A stretch of DNA of 5,613 bases from Hyphomicrobiales bacterium (GTDB taxonomy: Bacteria > Pseudomonadota > Alphaproteobacteria > Rhizobiales > Beijerinckiaceae), in contig JAATEW010000334.1 of NCBI GenBank assembly GCA_015655535.1, positions 1 through 5,613 on the forward strand. Direction: 5' to 3'. Every line of letters begins with the position of its first letter. The stretch's first letter is position 1. The translations under genes were made by a program, and so were the position numbers. The notes beneath the pieces were generated by a model that made no database searches, was not told the DNA's origin, and saw only the letters and a program-made list of their open reading frames with translations. This document shows, piece after piece, positions 1 to 5,174 of the stretch.

Positions 1-1
1 C

Positions 2-712
2 GGCAGGATCGCCGATCTCTCCGAGCCCTATAATGCCATGACCTATATGGACGAGGTCCATGCCGTCGGCCTCTACGGCGCGCATGGCGGCGGCATCGCC
101 GAGCGCGACGGCGTGATGCACCGCATCGACATCATCGAAGGTACGCTCGCCAAGGGCTTCGGCACGCTTGGCGGCTATATAGCCGCCGACAGCATGATCA
201 TCGACGCGGTGCGCTCCTATTCGCCGTCCTTCATTTTCACCACGGCGCTGCCGCCGGCCGTTGCAAAGGCGGCCTGCACGGCGGTCAAGCTCTTGAAAAA
301 CGGCGCCGAATGGCGAGCCCAGCATCAGCGCCAGTCCATGCTGACCAAACATGCCCTGAGCGCGGCCGGCCTGCCGGTCATGCCGAACCATTCGCATATC
401 GTGCCGGTGTTCGTCGGCGATGCGGAGCGCTGCAAGGCCGCGTCCGACATGCTGCTCGAACGCCACGGCATTTATATCCAGCCGATCAATTATCCGACGA
501 TTCCGAAGACCACGGAGCGCCTGCGCATCACGCCGACGCCGCTTCACACGGATGCGCATATCGTGCATCTCGTCGAATCGCTCGTCGATGTCTGGAAGGC
601 CCTGAAGCTGCCCTTCGTCGTCGAGCCGAAGATCGTGGAATTCAAGCGCGAAACCGCCGAGGCGGTGGATGCCCGTTGCACGTTCCCGGATTTCAAACGC
701 GCCGCCGAATAG
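2..712 (+). CDS. hemA: 5-aminolevulinate synthase, C-terminal part (partial at left edge)
   Basis: HemA condenses glycine with succinyl-CoA to 5-aminolevulinate. It is a cytoplasmic, PLP-dependent homodimer and the first enzyme of the Shemin (C4) tetrapyrrole pathway typical of alphaproteobacteria. The reading frame is open from base 2 to a TAG at 710-712, giving 236 visible residues; the start lies outside the window. Visible marks are DEVHAVGLYG near residue 17, whose Asp and His contact the PLP ring; EGTLAKGFG with the PLP-binding Lys at residue 51 (codon 152-154); FTTALPP; NHSHIVPV; QPINYPT; and RLRITPTPLH, whose arginine is the expected succinyl-CoA carboxylate contact. The 34-residue Asp-to-Lys spacing agrees with the Rhodobacter capsulatus enzyme (Asp214, Lys248) as I remember it. 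About 45 residues follow the last core helix, a longer tail than I expect, with no known motif. The gene converges on the Cys-rich gene. A related alpha-oxoamine synthase such as KBL or BioF is much less likely given the DEVHAVGLYG and RLRITPTP matches. Confidence 0.96.
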   Translation, partial: GRIADLSEPYNAMTYMDEVHAVGLYGAHGGGIAERDGVMHRIDIIEGTLAKGFGTLGGYIAADSMIIDAVRSYSPSFIFTTALPPAVAKAACTAVKLLKNGAEWRAQHQRQSMLTKHALSAAGLPVMPNHSHIVPVFVGDAERCKAASDMLLERHGIYIQPINYPTIPKTTERLRITPTPLHTDAHIVHLVESLVDVWKALKLPFVVEPKIVEFKRETAEAVDARCTFPDFKRAAE

Positions 713-738
713 GCGGGCGTGCGGGGGATCGCTGAGTT

Positions 739-759
739 AGGATGAGACTCAATCATCCT
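739..759. other. Hairpin downstream of hemA
   Basis: A perfect 7-bp stem (AGGATGA, 739-745; TCATCCT, 753-759) encloses a 7-nt loop, 27 bases after the hemA stop codon. A second, mutually exclusive pairing of TGAGT (733-737) with ACTCA (747-751) is also possible. No T-run follows on either strand, so it is not a textbook intrinsic terminator. Its position between convergent genes fits a role at a transcript 3' end, such as stability or imprecise termination. This is inference from position only. Confidence 0.3.
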
Positions 760-761
760 GC

Positions 762-882
762 CGTCATTGCGAGGAGCTTCGCTTCGAAGCAATCCAGAGG
801 CAAGGGCTAGAGTAACGGCCTGAATTGCTTCGCGGAGCCTGTCATCGGGCCGGCGAAGCCGGACCATTGGCTTGCAATGACG
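762..882. repeat. Palindromic intergenic repeat (CGTCATTGCGAG type)
   Basis: The unit is bounded by imperfect inverted ends: CGTCATTGCGAG (762-773) and CTTGCAATGACG (871-882), matching at 11 of 12 positions when paired. Inside is a second inverted pair, CGAAGCAATCCAG (785-797) and CTGAATTGCTTCG (820-832), matching at 12 of 13. A third hairpin, CCGGC-GAA-GCCGG, lies at 850-862. Nested arms of this wording (CGTCATTGCGAG ... GAAGCAATCCAG ...) match a dispersed palindromic family I recall from intergenic regions of many proteobacteria. It sits in the gap between hemA and the Cys-rich gene, which converge. It has no coding capacity, so any mobility would need an enzyme supplied from elsewhere. The family assignment is from memory; the symmetry is read directly. 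Confidence 0.75.
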
Positions 883-904
883 ATTACGGCTTGGCCTCGC
901 GCGA

Positions 905-1288
905 TCAGCGGGCGGCCAGACGGTCGGCGGCCGATTTGCAGGCGCCCTTCAGATCCGCGATATGCGATTGCAGGCAGCTTTCGGCCTGGCCGCTTCCCAG
1001 CGCACTGCCGGGGCAGAGCCGGGCGAGATCCTGGCCGCAAAGGTCGTTCATGGCCGATGCCATTGTCGCGCGGCAGGATGGCGACACATTCATATAATTC
1101 GAGCCGAGGCAGCGCACGATCTTGCCGCCGCCCGGCGTCATGCCGGTGCAATAGGTCTGGATATCGGTATCGCAGGACTTCGCGACGGCCTGCAAACGGG
1201 CCGCGAGGCCATCCGCCGCGACATTGATCGTACCGAGACCGATAACGAAGGCGGCGGCGAAGACGGATGAGAATAAGCGAGATGACAT
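905..1288 (-). CDS. Secreted Cys-rich repeat protein (PF00839-like), two repeats
   Basis: This is a predicted 127-residue exported protein of unknown function. Residues 1-25 look like a Sec signal peptide: a basic start (MSSR), a hydrophobic stretch (VFAAAFVIGLG), and a likely signal peptidase I site after NVAA, before Asp26. The mature part has eight cysteines, at 39, 47, 60, 72, 84, 92, 105 and 117. They form two tandem repeats, each C-x7-C-x12-C-x11-C, which suits paired disulfides in the periplasm. The spacing and wording (CDTDIQTYC, PGGGKIVRC) resemble the Cys-rich repeat named after the eukaryotic Golgi protein GLG1, found in small alphaproteobacterial proteins without known roles. I chose the ATG at 1286-1288 over an in-frame ATG 111 bases upstream because it directly precedes the signal peptide and has a GGGGAAG ribosome-binding-like sequence at good distance. 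It follows the opp operon on the same strand after a 162-bp gap, so it is probably transcribed separately. Confidence 0.85.
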   Translation of the reverse strand: MSSRLFSSVFAAAFVIGLGTINVAADGLAARLQAVAKSCDTDIQTYCTGMTPGGGKIVRCLGSNYMNVSPSCRATMASAMNDLCGQDLARLCPGSALGSGQAESCLQSHIADLKGACKSAADRLAAR

Positions 1289-1450
1289 TGTGTGTTTCTT
1301 CCCCGGGAACAGCCGTGATTCGTTCGATGCGCCAATTTGTAACGCAATGCGAACGCATGCAATGTGCGAGCCCGCACCTTGTGTTCCGGATTGAAACAAA
1401 AGGGAGTGATTCGCTAGGTTAACTTAACGTGAGCAGAAAGGTTGCAAGAT
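1289..1450. other. Non-coding gap between the peptide ABC ATPase gene and the Cys-rich gene
   Basis: This gap should hold the 3' end of the opp transcript and the promoter of the Cys-rich gene, both read on the minus strand. I see a 5-bp-stem hairpin, GTGCG-AGCC-CGCAC (1364-1377), without a following T-run, and a short palindrome, ATGCG-AA-CGCAT, just beside it within roughly 1345-1360. A further AT-rich palindrome, GTTAACTTAAC, lies near 1419-1429. Minus-strand TTGCAT followed about 15 nt later by TACAAA is a poor -35/-10 candidate. No convincing promoter or terminator can be named. Confidence 0.4.
1298..1304 (-). promoter_or_regulatory. Ribosome binding site deciding the Cys-rich protein start
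   Basis: On the minus strand GGGGAAG lies nine nucleotides before the ATG at 1288. It is a partial match to the Shine-Dalgarno consensus. It supports the start immediately before the signal peptide rather than the longer in-frame reading that begins at 1399. Confidence 0.5.
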
Positions 1451-3046
1451 TCATGCGACTTGCAATGCTTTTAGCGTCGCGGCTGCAATCAATCCTTGTG
1501 TATAGGCGTCCTTGGCATGCGTTAGTATATCTGCGGTTTCGCCGTGCTCGATGACGCGGCCGTCCTTCATCACGGCGATCTCCTCCGCCATGGCGCGCAC
1601 GACGGAGAGATCATGGCTGATGAAGACATAGGAGAGGCCGTGATCGCTCTGCAGCTTGGCAAGCAGGTCGAGAATATCGGCCTGGACCGATCGGTCAAGG
1701 GCCGATGTCGGTTCGTCGAGGACAACGAGCTTCGGTTTCAAGATCATCGCGCGGGCGATGGCGACGCGCTGGCGCTGGCCGCCGGAAAGTTCGTTGGGAA
1801 AGCGGTATCGCAGAACCGCGTCGAGCCGGACTTCGTCCAGAGCCTGCGCGGCTCTGGTATCACGATCCGCGCGTGATAGGTGAGGTTCATGCACGCGCAG
1901 ACCCTCGGTGACGATGTCGCCGATCGTCATGCGCGGCGACAGCGAGCCATAAGGATCCTGGAAGACGAGCTGCATCTTGCGCCGCAGCGGCCGCATGGCC
2001 GCCCGATTGAGCGGGCTCAGGTCGCGGTCTTCGAAGCTGATATAGCCGCTCGCCGGCACAAGCTTCAACAAGGCGCGCCCAAGCGTCGATTTGCCGGAAC
2101 CCGATTCGCCGACCAATCCGAGCGTCTGGCCTTGCCGCAAGGTGACGTCGACATGACCGACCGCTTTGACTTTTTTGGGCGTGGTGAAGAGCCCGCCTCG
2201 CAAGGAAAAATGCACGGAGAGATCGCGCGCTTCGAGGAGAACGGGCGCATCTTTTTGCGGCGCGCGGTTCATGGCGCGCGGGGCCGCCGCCAGCAGCATC
2301 TTCGTATATTCATGCTCTGGCGCCGTTAGAATCCTATGCGCCGGACCGCTTTCGACGATCTCGCCCGCGCGCATGACATGGATTTGATCGGCGAAACGCC
2401 GGACGAGGCCGAGATCATGGCTGATGAAGATCATCGCCATGCCGAGCCGCGTCTTGAGTTCGGTGATGAGGTCGAGAATGCGGGCTTCGACGGTTACATC
2501 GAGCGCCGTCGTCGGCTCGTCGGCAATCAGGATCTCGGGATTGCAGGAGACTGCCATGGCGATCGCGACGCGTTGGCGCTGGCCGCCGGAGAGCTCATGC
2601 ACATAGGCGTGGGCGCGGCGCGTGGGCTCTGGGATGCCGACGAGATCGATCAGTTCGACAGCCCTCGTTTTCGCTGCCGCGCGCGAAAGGTCCATATGCC
2701 TTCGAAGCACGGCTGCGATCTGGGCGCCGACGGGCACGAAGGGATCGAGCGCCGACATGGGCTCCTGGAAGATCATGGCGATGCGCCGGCCGCGAATGGC
2801 ATTGAGTTCTTTGCCAGGCAGGCGGAGGAGATCCTTGCCCTCGAAAAGAACCTTGCCTTCGACTAGAGCGTCAGGCCCCAGCAGGCGCATGGCGGCAAGC
2901 ACGGTCTGCGACTTGCCAGATCCCGATTCACCGACAATGGCGACCACTTGTCCACGCGCCAGATCGAAGCTCACGCCTTTGACGGCCTCATGCGCGCCGT
3001 AGCGGACGTGAAGATCATCGAAGCTGAGGATCGCAGGCTCTTCCAT
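1451..3046 (-). CDS. Peptide ABC importer ATPase with two fused nucleotide-binding domains (OppD-OppF / YejF type)
   Basis: This 531-residue cytoplasmic protein powers peptide import by hydrolysing ATP at the inner face of the permease pair. It holds two complete ABC domains. Domain 1 (about 1-255) has Walker A GESGSGKSQ at 39-47, Q-loop Gln94, signature LSGGQ at 152-156, Walker B ending in Glu177, and switch His210. Domain 2 (about 268-525) has Walker A GESGSGKST at 313-321, Gln363, LSGGQ at 420-424, LVVLDEP at 440-446 with Glu445, and His478. Every catalytic motif is intact in both halves, so both sites look active. The layout matches fused ATPases such as YejF and GsiA; E. coli Opp uses separate OppD and OppF. 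The ATG at 3044-3046 is the only usable start, because an in-frame TAA stands five codons upstream at 3062-3064. No Shine-Dalgarno lies at normal distance; AAGG is 13 nt away. It is the last gene of the opp operon, after a 97-bp repeat. The transported peptide class cannot be read from the sequence. Confidence 0.95.
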   Translation of the reverse strand: MEEPAILSFDDLHVRYGAHEAVKGVSFDLARGQVVAIVGESGSGKSQTVLAAMRLLGPDALVEGKVLFEGKDLLRLPGKELNAIRGRRIAMIFQEPMSALDPFVPVGAQIAAVLRRHMDLSRAAAKTRAVELIDLVGIPEPTRRAHAYVHELSGGQRQRVAIAMAVSCNPEILIADEPTTALDVTVEARILDLITELKTRLGMAMIFISHDLGLVRRFADQIHVMRAGEIVESGPAHRILTAPEHEYTKMLLAAAPRAMNRAPQKDAPVLLEARDLSVHFSLRGGLFTTPKKVKAVGHVDVTLRQGQTLGLVGESGSGKSTLGRALLKLVPASGYISFEDRDLSPLNRAAMRPLRRKMQLVFQDPYGSLSPRMTIGDIVTEGLRVHEPHLSRADRDTRAAQALDEVRLDAVLRYRFPNELSGGQRQRVAIARAMILKPKLVVLDEPTSALDRSVQADILDLLAKLQSDHGLSYVFISHDLSVVRAMAEEIAVMKDGRVIEHGETADILTHAKDAYTQGLIAAATLKALQVA

Positions 3047-3075
3047 TAGAACATTGTCGCCTTAAGTTGAGTCAT
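3046..3075 (-). CDS. Possible nine-codon mini-ORF coupled to the ATPase start
   Basis: On the minus strand, ATG at 3073-3075 opens a nine-codon frame (MTQLKATMF) that ends in TAA at 3046-3048. That stop overlaps the ATPase start as TAATG. An internal in-frame ATG two codons before the stop is preceded by AAGG at five nucleotides, whereas the ATPase ATG itself has no well-placed ribosome binding site. This arrangement could let ribosomes terminate and restart on the ATPase gene. The frame lies wholly inside the repeat, so it may be coincidental. The peptide itself is unlikely to have a function. Confidence 0.25.
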   Translation of the reverse strand: MTQLKATMF

Positions 3076-3143
3076 TGTCGCGTTCTCATCTTTTGTTTCG
3101 ACGCATGTCCAAAAAGTCTGCAACTTTTTGGGATCATGCTCTA
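3047..3143 (-). repeat. 97-bp palindromic repeat filling the oppC-ATPase gap
   Basis: The unit has short inverted ends, TAGAAC (3047-3052) and GCTCTA (3138-3143), matching at 5 of 6 positions when paired. Near the oppC end is a perfect 9-bp stem, CCAAAAAGT (3109-3117) and ACTTTTTGG (3123-3131), with a 5-nt loop. An outer pairing of GCATG (3103-3107) with CATGC (3135-3139) extends it. The other half holds two direct copies of CATTGTCGCSTT, at 3052-3063 and 3073-3084, alike at 11 of 12 positions. Read on the minus strand the unit begins TAGAGCATGATCC, the wording of a dispersed intergenic repeat I recall from Rhizobiales genomes. The oppC stop codon is its first three bases, and its last base touches the ATPase ATG. 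The hairpin has no T-run, so it should not fully terminate transcription, but it could stabilise the upstream mRNA or lower downstream expression. Confidence 0.7.
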
Positions 3144-4235
3144 GGCGCCGCCCACGCCGAGCCGGTCGCGCCAGTTTTCGCCAAGCTGGTTGAGCGCGGC
3201 CAAAGTCAGGCCCAAAAACACCGCGGGAAAGACGAGAAGATGGATCGAAGCCTGGATGTTGCGCGCGCCGTCGGCGATGAGAATGCCCCAGCTCGTCAAA
3301 GGCTCCTGCACGCCGAGGCCCAGGAAAGACACGAAGCTTTCGAGCAGGATCACGCGTGGCACGAGCACGGTGAGATAGGCGACGATCGGCCCGGCCGCAT
3401 TGGGAAGAATGTGGCGCCAGAGGATGGCCGGCGTCGTCGCGCCGAGCGCTTCTGCCGCGGCGACATAATCGCGGCGTTTGATCGAGAGCGTCTGGCCGCG
3501 CACGATCCGCGCCATGTCGAGCCATTCGACGGCGCCGATCGCGACGAAGATCAAAACGAAATTGCGGCCGAAGACGACGACGAGAACGATGACCAGAAAG
3601 ATGAAGGGCAGCGCATAGACCACTTCGACGACGCGCATCATGATTGCGTCCACGCTGCCGCCGAGATAGCCGGCCGTTGCGCCCCAGGCGACGCCGACGA
3701 AAAGCGCCACGAGCGAAGCCAGAATGCCGACGGCAAGCGATATGCGTCCGGCGATCAGCGTGCGGGTCAAGAGATCGCGGCCATTGGCATCGGTGCCGAA
3801 GAGAAAATAAATCTGGCGGATGGGCAGATCGAGATGGAGGCTATGATCGCCCGCGCCGTGGCCGATGATCTTCGCCGTACCGAAGAGATCCGAATGATCG
3901 AAATAACGCGCCACGCGCGGATCGACCGGCGCGGGGCTTTTCAGCGTCAGATGCAGCGTGTCGCCTTCGATGGCGTAAGCGGATTCGATATGAAGGCGCT
4001 GCGTCAGCGCCGACAGCGACATGTCGAGTTCTTCTGGACTCGGATGCGCGACGAGGGACGGCCCGGTGAGGACATAGTCGCGATAGACGCGATCATAAGC
4101 ATGCGGCGAAAGCCATGGGCCCAGAAAGCAGGCGAGGCCGATGGCGATCAGGATGGCGAGGCTCGCAATGGTCGAGAGCCTTGTGGTCGAGGGCCTTGCG
4201 CCGGGCAGGGTCTCAATCATGGCAGACTCAGTCAT
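3141..4235 (-). CDS. oppC: Peptide ABC transporter inner-membrane permease OppC
   Basis: OppC pairs with OppB to form the peptide channel in the inner membrane. From the chosen ATG at 4233-4235 it is 364 residues. A cytoplasmic N-terminus is followed by membrane segment 1 (about 23-43). A long periplasmic stretch (about 44-145) comes next, then FGTDANGRDLLTRTL at 147-160, the usual OppC/DppC entry to the permease domain, and five further membrane segments. The coupling (EAA) loop lies around 259-279, with AAEALGA and HILPNA contacting the ATPase. LTSWGILIADGA near 313-324 is also typical. The periplasmic stretch is about 50 residues longer than I expect for E. coli OppC (302 residues). The chosen start overlaps the end of oppB by 8 bp, consistent with translational coupling; the ATG at 4218-4220 (359 residues) is nearly as good, and neither has a strong ribosome binding site. 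The TAG stop is formed by the first bases of the downstream repeat. Confidence 0.93.
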   Translation of the reverse strand: MTESAMIETLPGARPSTTRLSTIASLAILIAIGLACFLGPWLSPHAYDRVYRDYVLTGPSLVAHPSPEELDMSLSALTQRLHIESAYAIEGDTLHLTLKSPAPVDPRVARYFDHSDLFGTAKIIGHGAGDHSLHLDLPIRQIYFLFGTDANGRDLLTRTLIAGRISLAVGILASLVALFVGVAWGATAGYLGGSVDAIMMRVVEVVYALPFIFLVIVLVVVFGRNFVLIFVAIGAVEWLDMARIVRGQTLSIKRRDYVAAAEALGATTPAILWRHILPNAAGPIVAYLTVLVPRVILLESFVSFLGLGVQEPLTSWGILIADGARNIQASIHLLVFPAVFLGLTLAALNQLGENWRDRLGVGGA

Positions 4236-5148
4236 GCCGGACTCGTGGATCGACGAGACCATAGGCGAGATCGACAAGAAGGTTGAAGACGATGATGAAG
4301 ACGGCGACGGTGACAACGGTGCCCATCACGATCGTATAATCGCGCCCGAGCGCCCCATCGACGAAATAGCGGCCAAGGCCCGGAATCGAGAAGATGGTTT
4401 CAACTACCACGGTGCCGGTGAGAAGTCCCGCCGCCGCCGGACCGAGATAGGAGAGAACCGGCAGACAGGCGCCGCGAAAGGCGTGAAGATAGATATGCGA
4501 CGATGGAAGCCCGAAGGCGCGCAAGGTGCGGATGAAAGGCGCCGACAAAGTATCGCGCATGGCGGCCTGGGTGAGGCGCAAGATCACCGCGATCTGCGGC
4601 AAGGCCAATGTGAAGACCGGCAGGATCTGATGGCGCCAATCGCCGTCGTCCCAGCCGGCGACGGGGAGCCATCGCAGATTCAATCCGAAGCCGACTTGCA
4701 GCAGCGGCGCCACGATGAAGGCCGGCACCGCTATGCCGCAGAGCGTCACGATGCGCGCGAGCCAAAGCACGATCCCATGCGGCCTGATCGCCGCCGCCAT
4801 GCCGAGCGGCACGCCGACGAGCAGCGCGAAGGCCAAAGCCTCCGCGCCGATCTGCATGGAAATCGGCAGGGCCACTTTGAAAATATCGTTCACGCTGAAA
4901 TCGCGCCAATGCAGGCTCGGGCCAAGATCGCCATGCAGGAGGTGCCACAGATAGAGCCCATATTGCTTATAGAGCGGCAGATCGAGCCCATAGGCGTGCT
5001 GGACGTTCTTCATGATCTCGGGATCGAGCCCGCGTTCGCTGTCGAAGGGACCACCGGGCGCGAGCCGCATCACGAAGAAGGCGAGCGTCACGATTGCAAA
5101 AAGCGTGGGGATCGCGGCGGCGGTGCGCGCAAGGACCAGGCGCAGCAT
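4228..5148 (-). CDS. oppB: Peptide ABC transporter inner-membrane permease OppB
   Basis: OppB forms half of the transmembrane channel for peptide import. It is 306 residues, the same length as I recall for E. coli OppB, and its wording follows that protein: IPTLF, MRLAPGGPF at 27-35, HGDLGPSLH at 72-80, SVNDIF, PAFIVAPLL, FIRTLRAFGLP at 205-215, LPVLSY at 229-234, ETIFSIPGLG at 250-259, and VDGALGRDY at 263-271. Six membrane segments are expected, at roughly 9-29, 95-118, 128-150, 172-192, 232-255 and 274-296. The EAA coupling loop for ATPase contact lies at about 207-227. The ATG at 5146-5148 gives a standard N-terminus for the family. The binding-protein gene ends 26 bp upstream, and oppC overlaps the 3' end by 8 bp, so the three are one transcription unit. 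No good Shine-Dalgarno precedes the ATG. A DppB or GsiC assignment is possible, but the closest wording I recognise is OppB. Confidence 0.94.
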   Translation of the reverse strand: MLRLVLARTAAAIPTLFAIVTLAFFVMRLAPGGPFDSERGLDPEIMKNVQHAYGLDLPLYKQYGLYLWHLLHGDLGPSLHWRDFSVNDIFKVALPISMQIGAEALAFALLVGVPLGMAAAIRPHGIVLWLARIVTLCGIAVPAFIVAPLLQVGFGLNLRWLPVAGWDDGDWRHQILPVFTLALPQIAVILRLTQAAMRDTLSAPFIRTLRAFGLPSSHIYLHAFRGACLPVLSYLGPAAAGLLTGTVVVETIFSIPGLGRYFVDGALGRDYTIVMGTVVTVAVFIIVFNLLVDLAYGLVDPRVRHD

Positions 5149-5154
5149 GGGTCA

Positions 5155-5164
5155 GGCCCGGGCC
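5155..5164. other. GC palindrome in the oppA-oppB gap
   Basis: The perfect 10-bp palindrome GGCCCGGGCC lies in the 26-bp gap before oppB, where a ribosome binding site would be expected. As RNA it cannot make a long hairpin, because no loop is left at the centre. It could still pair weakly with neighbouring GC-rich sequence and reduce initiation at oppB. A chance occurrence in GC-rich DNA is quite possible. Confidence 0.2.
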
Positions 5165-5174
5165 GGCAGATAAA

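Noticed and set aside
310..735. Alternative plus-strand frame inside hemA
   Set aside because: It is an Arg/Ala-rich shadow of the hemA frame, which carries all the conserved ALA synthase motifs.
807..1358. Minus-strand frame overlapping the Cys-rich gene
   Set aside because: It runs through the palindromic repeat and has no signal peptide or domain, while the other minus frame gives a clear secreted protein with evenly spaced cysteines.
1289..1399. Extra 37 codons at the N-terminus of the Cys-rich protein
   Set aside because: They would place a polar segment ahead of an obvious signal peptide, and the later ATG has the better ribosome-binding-like sequence.
2336..2866. Plus-strand open frame opposite the ATPase first domain
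   Set aside because: The minus-strand reading contains every ABC motif in order; the plus-strand product resembles nothing and is a complement artefact.
3109..3131. Intrinsic terminator inside the opp operon
   Set aside because: The 9-bp stem is strong, but it is AT-rich at its core and lacks a following T-run on either strand; it is better explained as part of the dispersed repeat.
3075..4286. Long plus-strand open frame (403 codons) opposite oppC
   Set aside because: It is antisense to a clearly recognisable permease, and its product is a low-complexity run of Arg, Asp and Glu, as expected from the complement of hydrophobic codons in GC-rich DNA.
4236..4316. Extra 27 codons at the N-terminus of OppC
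   Set aside because: They are a Ser-rich low-complexity run read in another frame within the conserved C-terminus of oppB; the 8-bp overlap start is more plausible.
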